From positions 1 to 55,542 of the forward strand of contig NZ_CAMQAZ010000017.1 of the NCBI RefSeq assembly GCF_946998835.1: 55,542 nucleotides of DNA, written 5' to 3'. Numbering within the stretch: the stretch's first letter is position 1; every line of letters begins with the position of its first letter. Both the position numbers and the translations under genes were made by a program. The notes under the pieces are model-generated. The model saw only the letters and a program-made list of their open reading frames with translations, was not told where the DNA came from and did no database searches. The DNA is from an uncultured Corynebacterium sp. (GTDB lineage Bacteria > Actinomycetota > Actinomycetes > Mycobacteriales > Mycobacteriaceae). Shown here piece after piece: positions 1 through 8,850 of this stretch.

Positions 1-831
1 GGCGCTACTATGGTCGAGCCCTTTGACTCCTTTAACACCATCGTTGGTCAGGGCACTGTTGCGGCGGAAATTATTGCGCAGCTCTCTGGCCAAGGCCTGA
101 CGCTCGACACAATCTGCGTGCCCGTTGGTGGCGGTGGCCTGCTCAGCGGTGTCGCCTCGTATTTGGCCGATATGTCGCCGAACACCCAGGTCATGGGTGT
201 GGAGCCTGCGGGCGCGGCCTGTATGCGCGCAGCTTTGGAGAACAACGGCCCCATCACGCTGGGGCACACTGATCCGTTTGTCGACGGGGCTGCGGTGGCC
301 CGCTTTGGTGACCTGCCGTGGCACATACTGGAGGCCAACCGCAATCGTGTTCATCCGATGATTGCGCCGGAAGGTGCCGTCTGTGAGGCCCAGCTGGATC
401 TCTACCAGAACGAGGGCATCATCGCTGAGCCCGCCGGCGCGCTGTCCGTGGCAGCTCTGGAGCAGATGCAGTTCGAGCAGGACGAGGTTGTTGTCTGCAT
501 CATCTCCGGTGGTAACAACGACGTGCTGCGCTATGCCGAGATTATGGAGCGCTCGCTGGTCTACCGCGGCCTCAAGCACTACTTCCTGGTGAACTTCCCG
601 CAGAAGCCTGGACAGTTGCGCATGTTCCTCAGCGATGTCCTCGGCCCGGACGACGACATCTCCCAGTTCGAGTACCTCAAGCGCAACAACCGCGAAACCG
701 GTGCGGCCCTCGTTGGTATTGAGCTGCGTCGTGCCTCTGACCTCGATGAATTGCTGGCACGTATGGATGCCTCGCCGCTGAAGTGCCGCCGACTGGTGCC
801 TGGCACGCCAGAGTATGACTTTTTGACCTAG
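1..831 (+). CDS. ilvA: Threonine ammonia-lyase (threonine deaminase), 3' part
   Basis: Catalyses PLP-dependent deamination of L-threonine to 2-oxobutanoate, the first step of isoleucine synthesis. The window opens inside the gene in frame 1, so the N-terminal half with the PLP-binding lysine is missing. What remains has the glycine-rich phosphate loop GGGGLLSG near residue 40, SGGNND near residue 167, and a single C-terminal ACT-like regulatory region (about residues 185-273, beginning near YRGLKHYFLVNFP). One ACT-like unit matches the short corynebacterial enzyme of about 436 residues rather than the two-ACT E. coli form. Stop TAG at 829-831. It is followed by 106 non-coding bases that contain an inverted repeat (CTGGGA at 847-852, TCCCAG at 870-875) without a T run. 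Confidence 0.95.
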   Translation, partial: GATMVEPFDSFNTIVGQGTVAAEIIAQLSGQGLTLDTICVPVGGGGLLSGVASYLADMSPNTQVMGVEPAGAACMRAALENNGPITLGHTDPFVDGAAVARFGDLPWHILEANRNRVHPMIAPEGAVCEAQLDLYQNEGIIAEPAGALSVAALEQMQFEQDEVVVCIISGGNNDVLRYAEIMERSLVYRGLKHYFLVNFPQKPGQLRMFLSDVLGPDDDISQFEYLKRNNRETGAALVGIELRRASDLDELLARMDASPLKCRRLVPGTPEYDFLT

Positions 832-937
832 ACTTGCTGGGTCAATCTGGGAAACTTCCGAGGGAAATCTCCCAGGACTGTCAATCAAGTGAATCTTTTC
901 GAGCAAGCTTTGTAGCGAAGGGGAGCGTCCACCCACT

Positions 938-3900
938 ATGACTGGGGCAAACAGCGTTGACCAGGGTGTCCGAGTGGAAAATACAGTGATTGTCGAAATG
1001 TGGCTGGCCGCCGCAGAGCAGGACCTGGCCACCCGGATTCCGGGGCTGCTGGACTCAGCCACACAGGCCAAGGTTGAGCCGCTGTTTGTCTGGTCGGGGC
1101 TGTCAATGGATGAGGTCGAGCGCATCGACCGCTTCCTGGGAACGCTTCTGGCTCACCATCTGGCCGGTGGCACAGCTGCCGATATTGATGCTGCGAAGAG
1201 TGTCGTTGATAATCACCCGCTGGTTACTCTTGCCTCGCTAGTGGGCCGCGCTGCGCGTGTTGCGTCGGCAAGCGAAATGTGGCTGGACTGGCCGGCCGCT
1301 CTGCAGCTGAATCCGCACACAGGGGCCACCGGCGCGCTCATTTCTCACCTCGCCGCCGCGGTGCCGACGATGCTGGCAAATGCCGGTCTGCCTAACGACG
1401 TTGACAGCGACCAGACCGATTCGGATGAGCTTCAGCAGGCCGCACAGGTTCTTCTGCTGCACGCGGGTGTGCAGCTATCGGTGATGCCACTGATTATCGA
1501 GCGCTGCGAGGAACTTGCCGGGGTAGCGGAGCTGTTCAATCCTTCCGCAAATGACCTGGTACAGGCGTTGTCGAAGGTACATCCGCTGCTCGAGGGGCTG
1601 CTGACCGAAATCGCAGAGGCCGAAGATGGTGTCTATCCGCTGGCGCTGCGTCAGTTGGCCAGGACGGCACCTCGTCAGGCGCACAAGCTGTTCAAGGCGA
1701 CCCTCGGCTACACCATTGCCACTGCCGCTGATCCGGCTAACTGGGAAGCTCGGGAAGAGCTGGGCCAGCTCGATGCGGGGTTGCCACCAATGCTGGTGGC
1801 CGCTGCGCGTGAAGAGCTGCGTATGCGCCCTGCAGGTACTGCGAATCGTCGTGAAGCGGTCGGAGTGGTGGCAACGACCGGCCGCCCGCAGCTGTACTTC
1901 GACGAGCTGACGCAGACCGTTGGCGTACAGCTGCCGACACCGCTGGATCCGGCGGGGCGGACCTGGCGCGTCACCTTCGGCGGTACCGTGGCGACAACGC
2001 CGGTGGTGGGCCTGCAGGATTCACTGCCGCGACCGGTCGTGACCATCGACGAGCCGGTGCGCGATGTGCTGGTGGAAATCGGCGATGAAAAGCATTGGCG
2101 AGTTCCGGCGATTAGCACTGAGGACCCTATTCTTATTTTCGGTGCTGACGGGCAGTCGGTGACGGATAAGGTTTCGCTACATTCGACGTCCGCCACAGTG
2201 GTCTACCCGGTCGATGCCACACTCGTTGACCCCGTCACAGGTGCTGAGGTGCCATTCCTTGCGGATCCGCGCCCATTCAACTGGGAGCTGTGGCAAGTCG
2301 CTGAAATTGATCTTCGCGATGTTCATGCAGTTCAGGTTCGTCGCGCCGGAGTGGCGGGTGAGGTCCGCTCGGCGTCCCCGCAGCGCCAGCCGCGGATGAC
2401 CATGCCGCACGCCCGCCTTGACGGCACAGTATCCTCCTATGGCACTCCGGTTTACGCCGGCGGGCCGGTGGCGGTGTTCCCGCCGACTCTGTCCGGAAAG
2501 GACGAGTCCTGGCGCGCCATCGTCACCGAGTTTGGTGGCTACGGCGCGTTCACCACGGATTCAGTTATGGTCTACGACCTCGAAGTACCCGCAGCCGGTG
2601 GTGAGGTCGACATTCTCACCGACGATGATTACCCGTGGGTCGGCGAGTTCGTGGTTCGCCTTGTCAATCCGCGCGGCCGCAGCTTTCAGAAGCACTTTGC
2701 CATTGCTGAGCAGGCCGACCTCACCATCACCTACAGCGGCGGTGGCGACGGCTTCCGCATCCCCACCATCGAGGGCCTGAGCCCCGCTGACATCCGCGTT
2801 GTCTCCGGCGACAAGCCGCTCGAGGCCGAGCCCGCCATCGTGCGTCTCGGGGCGGATGAAGTCACCGGCACTGTCGAGCTCTCCACTGACGAAGGCGCAT
2901 GGCTGCAGTTGCAGGTCACGCCAGGCACGCTGCAGTTTGAGGTTCCGCTTGCCGACGAATCCGTCGCCCGCCGCACCACTACTTTGGTTACCCGCCCGAA
3001 GCGTGTCGATGCCTTCGGCAAGATTGTCGTTAGCGCCCCGGGTGAACTGCGCCATGCGCATATTGCCGTTGCCAGTGGTGAACGCGATATCTGTCGCATT
3101 CCCATCAAGCGTTTCGGCGATACTGGCTATGCGGAGTTTGGCAAGTTCGCTGACCGTATCTCCCTGCTGAAGGCCCTGCGCATCAGCCTGGACTGGACGC
3201 GTGTGACGGGACGTAAGCGCCTGTCGGTGCCACTGGTGGAGGCATCCTCCCGCGATGCCATCCGTCAGATTGCCTTCAACGATGAAGCCACTGACGTCAT
3301 CGAAATTGATGTTGCTGACGATGTCGCGCATCTGCCGATGACCCTGTGGCTGTGGGCTGCAGGTCAGCCGTGGCGCGAACCTGTTGCCCTGGAAGTCGTT
3401 GAGGGCAAGTGCGAGCTTCCCGACGAGCTTCGCGGTCTCGGCCCCTTTGTCGCCCAGGTGACTCTCGGTGTGGAAAAGGAACGCCATCCGCAGTGGCCAG
3501 CGGCTGGGTCGATTATTCTGCATCATGTTGATGACGCTGAGGCTGTCGACCTCGACGGTGAGGGCGCTGACCCTGTTGCGCGTGCGCAGGAGCTGTGGGG
3601 TGAGCTGAATCAGGACCAGCTCGCACGTCTGTGGACGCTACTGGTGACCCTGCGCGCCGGTCGTGCAACTGCGATGGCACAGGCGAACCCGCTACTGACC
3701 GCTCCTATGTTGGGGGCCATCCTGTGCGCTGAACCGCGTGCTGGCCTGGCTGCGTTGAACCGGTCGGTTATCGCACTAGATGATCAGCCGGGAATGTTTA
3801 TCTCTTCCGGCCTTGTCCTCGGCGACTTCAGCGCCACTAAACCGGTGCCGGGGCGTCGCCGGGTGCCATGGCTCGGTGCGCTGGCAGCGCTGGCGGATCT

Positions 3901-4564
3901 CACTGACGAGAGCGTGGACCGCTCCCGACAGCTGGATTACCTACGTACCACCGGTGGTCAGGGTCTGCTGGACATCGCCGCCAGCGGTCAGGACACGACT
4001 TTGGAGTCAGCCACCATTGACCAGAGCTCGGTGCAAATCACCTCGCTGCCGGAGGCTCAAGCCAGCGCTATTCTGTCGCAGGTCTTTGATTCTTACCGCA
4101 TGGTCCCAGGTCCGCTGACCGACGATGACGCCCGATTCACCGCGATTTATGAAGTGGTTCGCAACCGCGCCGAGATTGTGGAATCCGGTGTCATGACCCA
4201 ACTCGCCGCAGCCTCTCGGGTGCTGTTCAAGACGGTGTCAAAGGCATCGCCGCGACTGCGCAAGGCGGTCAATGTCCGCTTCCACAAGCTCGATGGCATT
4301 GACGCGGATGATCCTGCGCTGCACTGGACTTTGGTGCCGGGCACGTCGCTACTTATTGCAGTGGCCGCCCGTGTACTGGCCCGTACGCAGGCTGAGAGTT
4401 CCGACGCTAGTGTCGCCGCTGTCCGTGAGCTGATTCCGATGTGGGCACAGCTGGCAGACCTGGTGCCGACTCTGGTGATGAGCGATATTCTCATCGCCGA
4501 TGCGTTGGTCGCTCACGTTCTACACGGTGATGTCACCGAGCTTCCGTGGCCGGCATCGGACTAG
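938..4564 (+). CDS. Very large protein of unknown function (1208 aa)
   Basis: I do not recognise a named family. The ATG follows a GGGGAG purine run about 13 bases upstream. No signal peptide, membrane segment, P-loop or nuclease motif is visible. By eye there are three parts: a helical N-terminus (about 1-290); a long beta-rich middle (about 300-870) with repeated strand patterns, tryptophans and proline-glycine turns (for example PQLYFD, WRVTFGG, LIFGADGQSVTD); and a helical C-terminus (about 885-1208) rich in Leu and Ala. The middle resembles stacked beta-sandwich modules, which might bind a partner protein or nucleic acid; that is inference. Composition and codon use look like the neighbours. 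It sits alone between ilvA and the convergent treZ, and the two stop codons overlap. There is no obvious enzymatic partner next to it. Confidence 0.85.
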   Translation: MTGANSVDQGVRVENTVIVEMWLAAAEQDLATRIPGLLDSATQAKVEPLFVWSGLSMDEVERIDRFLGTLLAHHLAGGTAADIDAAKSVVDNHPLVTLASLVGRAARVASASEMWLDWPAALQLNPHTGATGALISHLAAAVPTMLANAGLPNDVDSDQTDSDELQQAAQVLLLHAGVQLSVMPLIIERCEELAGVAELFNPSANDLVQALSKVHPLLEGLLTEIAEAEDGVYPLALRQLARTAPRQAHKLFKATLGYTIATAADPANWEAREELGQLDAGLPPMLVAAAREELRMRPAGTANRREAVGVVATTGRPQLYFDELTQTVGVQLPTPLDPAGRTWRVTFGGTVATTPVVGLQDSLPRPVVTIDEPVRDVLVEIGDEKHWRVPAISTEDPILIFGADGQSVTDKVSLHSTSATVVYPVDATLVDPVTGAEVPFLADPRPFNWELWQVAEIDLRDVHAVQVRRAGVAGEVRSASPQRQPRMTMPHARLDGTVSSYGTPVYAGGPVAVFPPTLSGKDESWRAIVTEFGGYGAFTTDSVMVYDLEVPAAGGEVDILTDDDYPWVGEFVVRLVNPRGRSFQKHFAIAEQADLTITYSGGGDGFRIPTIEGLSPADIRVVSGDKPLEAEPAIVRLGADEVTGTVELSTDEGAWLQLQVTPGTLQFEVPLADESVARRTTTLVTRPKRVDAFGKIVVSAPGELRHAHIAVASGERDICRIPIKRFGDTGYAEFGKFADRISLLKALRISLDWTRVTGRKRLSVPLVEASSRDAIRQIAFNDEATDVIEIDVADDVAHLPMTLWLWAAGQPWREPVALEVVEGKCELPDELRGLGPFVAQVTLGVEKERHPQWPAAGSIILHHVDDAEAVDLDGEGADPVARAQELWGELNQDQLARLWTLLVTLRAGRATAMAQANPLLTAPMLGAILCAEPRAGLAALNRSVIALDDQPGMFISSGLVLGDFSATKPVPGRRRVPWLGALAALADLTDESVDRSRQLDYLRTTGGQGLLDIAASGQDTTLESATIDQSSVQITSLPEAQASAILSQVFDSYRMVPGPLTDDDARFTAIYEVVRNRAEIVESGVMTQLAAASRVLFKTVSKASPRLRKAVNVRFHKLDGIDADDPALHWTLVPGTSLLIAVAARVLARTQAESSDASVAAVRELIPMWAQLADLVPTLVMSDILIADALVAHVLHGDVTELPWPASD

Positions 4565-6468
4565 CTCAGTGAAATGACAGCGTAGCCCCAGGCTGGAAGC
4601 GTAATTTCCGGGCCGGCAGCTTCGTCGTTGACGATGCTGGCAGCTGCATCCTCAAAAGTGTGCAGCAGGTGAGCGGAACCGAATTCGGAGTCCAGGTTGA
4701 TGCTGGCCTCAGCGTCAGAGAAATTGGCTACCAGCGCGACCGTCTCAAAGGCGTCCGAGCTGCGGGCACCGACTTCGCGCTCATCCTGACTGCGCACGAC
4801 GACGAGGCAACGGTTGTCCTCGTCATATTCGGTGACCACAGATGCCGACCACGGAGTGCGCAGAGATGGGTGCGACTTTCGGAGCGAGAAGAGATCGCGG
4901 TATGCCGACAGAATGGCTGCGTGCGAGCCTTCCGAGACCTCCTGCCAATTGAGCTTCGAGCGGTTAAAGGTCTCCGGGGCCGATGGGTCGAACACTTCCT
5001 TCGGATTCCAACCGGCCCGGGCAAACTCACGAAGGCGACCTTCGCGTGTGAGCCGCTGCAGCTCCGGATCCTCATGGGAACAGAAGAACGCAAACGGGGT
5101 GGAAGCTCCCCATTCCTCGCCTTGGAAGAGCATTGGAGTAAAGGGGCTACAGGCGATAACTGCTGCCTTCAGAACCTGCTGCGCCGGGGTGAGGTTCATG
5201 GACGGGCGGTCGCCAACTGCGCGGTTACCCGTTTGATCATGCGTGGTCGTGTATGTCACGAATGCATGCATGGGCTGGACAGACAAATCAAAGGGGCGAC
5301 CGTGCGTGCGTCCGCGGAACGTCGACATTGTGCCCTCGTGCCAGAAACCTGTTTCCAAAGCGCTAGCCAGCGCTTCCACCGAACCAAAGTCCGAGTAGTA
5401 GGCGTGGTCCTCGCCAGAGACAAGCGTGTGCAGCGCATGGTGGACATCATCATCCCACTGCGCGTTGAGACCAAAGCCACCGGCGGCGCGAGGACGAACC
5501 AAACGGGGATCATTCTGGTCGGACTCCGCAATCAAGGAACGTGGAATACCAGTCTCTGCTGCGACAGTATCGGCAACAACCTGCATCTGCTCCAGAATGT
5601 GGAAAGCCCCCTCATCATGCAGGGCATGGACCGCATCCAGTCGCAGGCCATCGACGTGGTAATCCACCAGCCATTGGCGCACTGCATCCAAGATGTAGGC
5701 GCGCACCTCATCGGAGTTATCCCCAGTGAGATTGACGACCTCGCCCCAACCCGTCGAACCACCAGCGGTGTAGGGGCCGAAAAAGCCCACATAGTTACCG
5801 TCTGGGCCGAAGTGGTTATAGACAACATCCAAAATGACGGCCAACCCCTTGCGATGGCAGGCATCAATAAGCTTTTGCAGACCACGCGGGCCACCGTAGC
5901 CTTCGTGCACGCTGTGCCAGGACACACCGTCGTAGCCCCAGTTGCGGTCACCGCCAAAAGGCTGCACCGGCATAAGCTCGATGTGCGTGACCCCCAGCTC
6001 AACCAGATGGTCCAGATGTTCTACGAGACCTGCGAAGTCACCAGAATCACTGAAGGTGCCCACATGCAGCTCATAGATCAGACCACCCGGCAGGATCCGG
6101 CCCGACCAACCCGAGTCCTTCCACTTGTAGGCGCCGAGGTCAATGACCTCGGAGAAACCATGCGGACCATCTGGCTGGGACTGGGAACGCGGATCCGGCA
6201 GCGGGATCGTCCAGTCGCCGACAGCAGGGGAGGAGCCATCCCGCGAGCCGCCGTCAGGCGCGCCATGCCCCGCATGTGCCCGCAGTGAAAACGCGTAACG
6301 ATCTCCCGGCGTGCGCGCCACATCAGCCTCGAACCAACCAGAGTTGGCGCTATAGCCTTCGGAGGCATCAGCCATCCGGTGCATATCAAAAATTGCGGGA
6401 GCGTCAGGATTGCCCAACAGCAGACGGGCTTCAGAAGCGTAGGGTGCCCAAACTCGATAGTTGCTCAT
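4561..6468 (-). CDS. treZ: Malto-oligosyltrehalose trehalohydrolase
   Basis: GH13 enzyme that releases trehalose from maltooligosyl-trehalose made by TreY. It has an N-terminal CBM48-like region beginning NYRVWAPYASEA, the (beta/alpha)8 landmark ELHVGTFS, the nucleophile region DGLRLDAVHAL, the acid/base region LIAESDQND, and the transition-state region TTTHDQTGN. About 635 residues, close to the usual length. The start is taken at the second ATG (6468): on the minus strand the hexamer TACCAT (6481-6476) lies seven bases before it, the spacing of a leaderless promoter. An ATG nine bases upstream (6477) lies inside that hexamer. The C-terminal stop overlaps the convergent 938-4564 gene by four bases. 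treY is about 3.5 kb further on, on the same strand, with other genes between. Confidence 0.95.
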   Translation of the reverse strand: MSNYRVWAPYASEARLLLGNPDAPAIFDMHRMADASEGYSANSGWFEADVARTPGDRYAFSLRAHAGHGAPDGGSRDGSSPAVGDWTIPLPDPRSQSQPDGPHGFSEVIDLGAYKWKDSGWSGRILPGGLIYELHVGTFSDSGDFAGLVEHLDHLVELGVTHIELMPVQPFGGDRNWGYDGVSWHSVHEGYGGPRGLQKLIDACHRKGLAVILDVVYNHFGPDGNYVGFFGPYTAGGSTGWGEVVNLTGDNSDEVRAYILDAVRQWLVDYHVDGLRLDAVHALHDEGAFHILEQMQVVADTVAAETGIPRSLIAESDQNDPRLVRPRAAGGFGLNAQWDDDVHHALHTLVSGEDHAYYSDFGSVEALASALETGFWHEGTMSTFRGRTHGRPFDLSVQPMHAFVTYTTTHDQTGNRAVGDRPSMNLTPAQQVLKAAVIACSPFTPMLFQGEEWGASTPFAFFCSHEDPELQRLTREGRLREFARAGWNPKEVFDPSAPETFNRSKLNWQEVSEGSHAAILSAYRDLFSLRKSHPSLRTPWSASVVTEYDEDNRCLVVVRSQDEREVGARSSDAFETVALVANFSDAEASINLDSEFGSAHLLHTFEDAAASIVNDEAAGPEITLPAWGYAVISLS

Positions 6469-6475
6469 GAGCCCC

Positions 6476-6481
6476 ATGGTA
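6476..6481 (-). promoter_or_regulatory. Probable -10 box of treZ, leaderless
   Basis: Minus-strand TACCAT ends seven bases before the treZ ATG at 6468. The same hexamer at the same distance precedes the DnaQ-like gene at 14218. No Shine-Dalgarno sequence is present. Confidence 0.45.
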
Positions 6482-6614
6482 GGTCAGTCAGCGGATTGAC
6501 ACAGTAAAACTTTTTCGAACACCGCAGATTCGAATTGAGTCCGAGGTCATCTTTGAAATGGGCGGAGCGGCCGTGATTGGGTGTGCGCCCAGCTCGTACG
6601 TCACAATGGACACT

Positions 6615-7307
6615 ATGACCACCGAGCCATCCACTTCGACTTCCACAGCGCCGCGTCGGCGTGACATCGAGCTGATTGTCCCCGCCGACGGCGAGATTGT
6701 CACGAATGAAATCGAGATTAAGAAATCTCGCTTCATTACGTGGATCGCGCGTGCCGACGACGAAGATAGTGCCCGAGAGGTCATCAATCTGGCCAAGTCG
6801 GAGTACCCGGATGCCCGTCACCACTGCAGCGCATACATTCATGAGGTCGTCGGTGGAAATCGTGTAGAGCGCTCCTCGGATGACGGTGAACCGGGTGGTA
6901 CAGCAGGCCGGCCCATGCTCGATGTGCTGCAGGGCTCGGGGATGACAAATGTAACCGCAGTGGTTATCCGCTATTTTGGCGGCATCAAGTTGGGCACCGG
7001 CGGGCTCGTGCGGGCTTATTCGGACTCGGTCTCACAGTGCCTGGAGAAGGTCACGCGCATGCGGCGTGTGCAAAGAGCCTTGAGGATTGTGAGCGTCCCA
7101 GCCGCCGATGCCGGTCGCATCGAAGCTGAGCTGCGGGCGCGTGGTTACGAGATAGTGGAAACGCAGTGGGGGCAGAGCGTGGACTTTTCTATCGCGGTGA
7201 CTGCCGATGGAATTGCTCAGCTTGACGGTGAAATGCAGGCTCTGACCAAGGGCGCCAGCGATCTATCTAAGGACGGCGGCGAAATCTGGTGGGAGCTGCG
7301 GGCCTAA
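6615..7307 (+). CDS. YigZ/IMPACT family protein
   Basis: Member of the UPF0029/IMPACT (YigZ) family, thought from structure to act in translation-related regulation; its precise bacterial role is unsettled. The conserved core begins SRFITWIARADDEDSA and includes HHCSAYIHEV, DDGEPGGTAGRPML and YFGGIKLGTGGLVRAY, the family signature. A C-terminal DUF1949-like ferredoxin-fold region follows (about the last 60 residues). About 230 residues. I place the start at the ATG of MTTEPS because CACAAT (6602-6607) ends seven bases before it, a leaderless arrangement also seen at trpE. In-frame ATGs at 6558 and 6606 would give longer N-termini with no conserved sequence. Divergent from treZ; convergent with the IclR gene, with five bases between them. 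Confidence 0.9.
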   Translation: MTTEPSTSTSTAPRRRDIELIVPADGEIVTNEIEIKKSRFITWIARADDEDSAREVINLAKSEYPDARHHCSAYIHEVVGGNRVERSSDDGEPGGTAGRPMLDVLQGSGMTNVTAVVIRYFGGIKLGTGGLVRAYSDSVSQCLEKVTRMRRVQRALRIVSVPAADAGRIEAELRARGYEIVETQWGQSVDFSIAVTADGIAQLDGEMQALTKGASDLSKDGGEIWWELRA

Positions 7308-7312
7308 CTGCG

Positions 7313-8059
7313 CTACTCCTGCCCTGCAGGCTCTTCGCCGTAGTGTGCGCCGCGATGGCGCTTGAGAATCGCCACCAATTCGTCCTTATTTTCCGCAATC
7401 TTTTCCGGTCGGCCGAAGACACAGACCGCAGCGACAGTTGCACCGTCTTCCTCCACGGCGATGGAGACACCATCGACTCCACCGCCTTCTGCGATGCCTG
7501 GGGCAGCACAGACACCGGTCTCTGCAATTTCGCCGGCCTGGCGGAGAAAATCGTCTACATAGACCTGGTCTTCTGGTCGTGCAGAGTTTAGGTATGACCA
7601 CAGTTCGCGCTTTTCAAAGCGGCTCATCAAAACCCACCCCGCGGAGGTTCGCAACAACGACCGGGGTAGGAAATTCTCCGTCAGGTACTGGTAGCGCATG
7701 GACTCACCGACGGTCTTGAGATAGAAGAGCTTTCCACCGACCGGCAGCGCCAGCACAGTAATTAGACCAGTTTCGTTGTGAATTGCCTCAAGCTCGGCCG
7801 TCGGTACGTTGACCATGTGACGACCGGCCATGACATTGAGCAGAAATGGTGCCATGCCGAGCGTGTAACGCTTGTTTGATTCGTCAAGGTAGCCTGTGAC
7901 GGTCAAACCGTTGACAAGGCCCTGCGTGGTACTGAGAGGATAGTTCAGTGTGTGGGCGATGTCAGTGAGGGTCAGGCCCTCGTTAGAGCGCGCAACAAGT
8001 TCGAGGATCGCCGCAACGCGGTCGACCATGCGGTGGCGGGGGCGGACAGTTTCTGTCAT
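7313..8059 (-). CDS. IclR-family transcriptional regulator
   Basis: DNA-binding regulator of 248 residues. The N-terminal winged helix-turn-helix is visible at about 10-75 (VDRVAAILELVARSNEGLTL, then TDIAHTLNYPLSTTQGLVN as the recognition region). The C-terminal effector-binding domain of the IclR type follows (RYTLGMAPFLL, then ETGVCAAPGIAEGGGVDGVS). The ligand cannot be told from sequence. Minus-strand TAGAGT (8072-8067) ends seven bases before the ATG, suggesting a leaderless transcript. A nine-base inverted repeat in the divergent intergenic region (8074-8131) is a candidate operator. The divergent neighbour is a small membrane protein and may be a target. Confidence 0.93.
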   Translation of the reverse strand: MTETVRPRHRMVDRVAAILELVARSNEGLTLTDIAHTLNYPLSTTQGLVNGLTVTGYLDESNKRYTLGMAPFLLNVMAGRHMVNVPTAELEAIHNETGLITVLALPVGGKLFYLKTVGESMRYQYLTENFLPRSLLRTSAGWVLMSRFEKRELWSYLNSARPEDQVYVDDFLRQAGEIAETGVCAAPGIAEGGGVDGVSIAVEEDGATVAAVCVFGRPEKIAENKDELVAILKRHRGAHYGEEPAGQE

Positions 8060-8073
8060 AGGGCTAACTCTAG

Positions 8074-8131
8074 CAACCGAACTACGCCATCGCGTTAATT
8101 GCCTACCTAAATAGGGAGGACTGTTCGGTTG
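8074..8131. repeat. Inverted repeat CAACCGAAC / GTTCGGTTG in a divergent promoter region
   Basis: CAACCGAAC at 8074-8082 and its exact reverse complement GTTCGGTTG at 8123-8131 are 49 bases apart from start to start. They lie between the IclR gene and the small membrane-protein gene. The left arm is next to the IclR -10 box. The repeat could be a pair of regulator half-sites; there is no T run to suggest a terminator. Confidence 0.4.
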
Positions 8132-8220
8132 GTTATGGGTATTGACACTTTTGATGAAATGTACGAATCAACGACGGATGTGTTACGTCAGGTCGATGAG
8201 AACACTCTAATATGTACCCC

Positions 8221-8457
8221 ATGAGCTATCTTCAGCCCCAATCTCAGAACCCCATCGAGCTCCGCAAGAATGCGGTGCGAAAGTACTCCCGCAATGCAGT
8301 CGTGTGGGCAGGCAGCGGTGTCGTTGGCGGCGCAGTGCTGGGCATCATTGCGCCGAGCTTCGAACTCTTCCTCATTCTCGCGATTGTCGGCCTGGTGGGT
8401 GGATTTATTAACTGGCAAAAGGTTCAGCGGATTGTGAACCACAAGGATCCGCAGTAA
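8221..8457 (+). CDS. Small membrane protein, unknown function
   Basis: About 78 residues. After a polar N-terminus (MSYLQPQSQNP) there are two closely spaced hydrophobic segments: AVVWAGSGVVGGAVLGIIA and FELFLILAIVGLVGGFI, followed by a basic tail. This predicts a two-helix inner-membrane protein. I chose the second ATG because TCTAAT (8206-8211) would be a -10 box nine bases before it; the upstream ATG at 8212 abuts the hexamer directly. The stop codon TAA is followed at once by the ATG of the S4-domain gene, so the two are probably co-transcribed and coupled. No family with known function is recognised. Confidence 0.75.
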   Translation: MSYLQPQSQNPIELRKNAVRKYSRNAVVWAGSGVVGGAVLGIIAPSFELFLILAIVGLVGGFINWQKVQRIVNHKDPQ

Positions 8458-8850
8458 ATGCCACCTCAACAGCAGTTACCCACTGAACCAGTGCGTATCG
8501 ATGCCTGGATTTGGGCGGTCAGGTTGCTGAAAACGCGCTCCCTGGCCGCGGATGCCTGCCGCGGAGGGCACGTCAAAGTCAACGGTGAGGCTGTAAAACC
8601 CTCGGCTCTGATTGTCCCTGGGGACACGGTGAGGTTGTGGGCCAATCACCGCGAGCACATCGTTGAAGTAACCAAGACAGTGAAGAAGCGAGTCGGGGCG
8701 CCCGTGGCCAGGCAGTGCTACATCGACCACTCACCGCCGCCGCCCCCGAAGGAAATCCTCGCATCCATGCCGATGCGCGACCGCGGGGCAGGGCGGCCTA
8801 CGAAGCGTGATCGTCGTCAGCTCGACCGTCTTCGTGGACGTCGTTCATAG
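8458..8850 (+). CDS. S4-domain RNA-binding protein (Hsp15/HslR-like)
   Basis: 130 residues. The N-terminal S4 domain is clear: RIDAWIWAVRLLKTRSLA, then GGHVKVNGEAVKPS and PGDTVRLW. E. coli Hsp15 binds 50S subunits carrying stalled nascent chains; a similar ribosome-rescue role is inferred here. The C-terminus is basic and proline-rich (SPPPPPKE, then an Arg-rich tail), suited to RNA contact. The ATG directly follows the stop of the small membrane protein. The last 53 bases (8798-8850) overlap the 3' end of the opposing relS gene. Confidence 0.9.
   Translation: MPPQQQLPTEPVRIDAWIWAVRLLKTRSLAADACRGGHVKVNGEAVKPSALIVPGDTVRLWANHREHIVEVTKTVKKRVGAPVARQCYIDHSPPPPPKEILASMPMRDRGAGRPTKRDRRQLDRLRGRRS

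Noticed and set aside
847..875. Terminator after ilvA
   Set aside because: CTGGGA/TCCCAG can pair, but the loop is long and no T run follows.
4660..6288. 542-codon open frame on the plus strand
   Set aside because: It is antisense to treZ, which has all GH13 motifs. The translation has no family resemblance and follows third-position GC bias.
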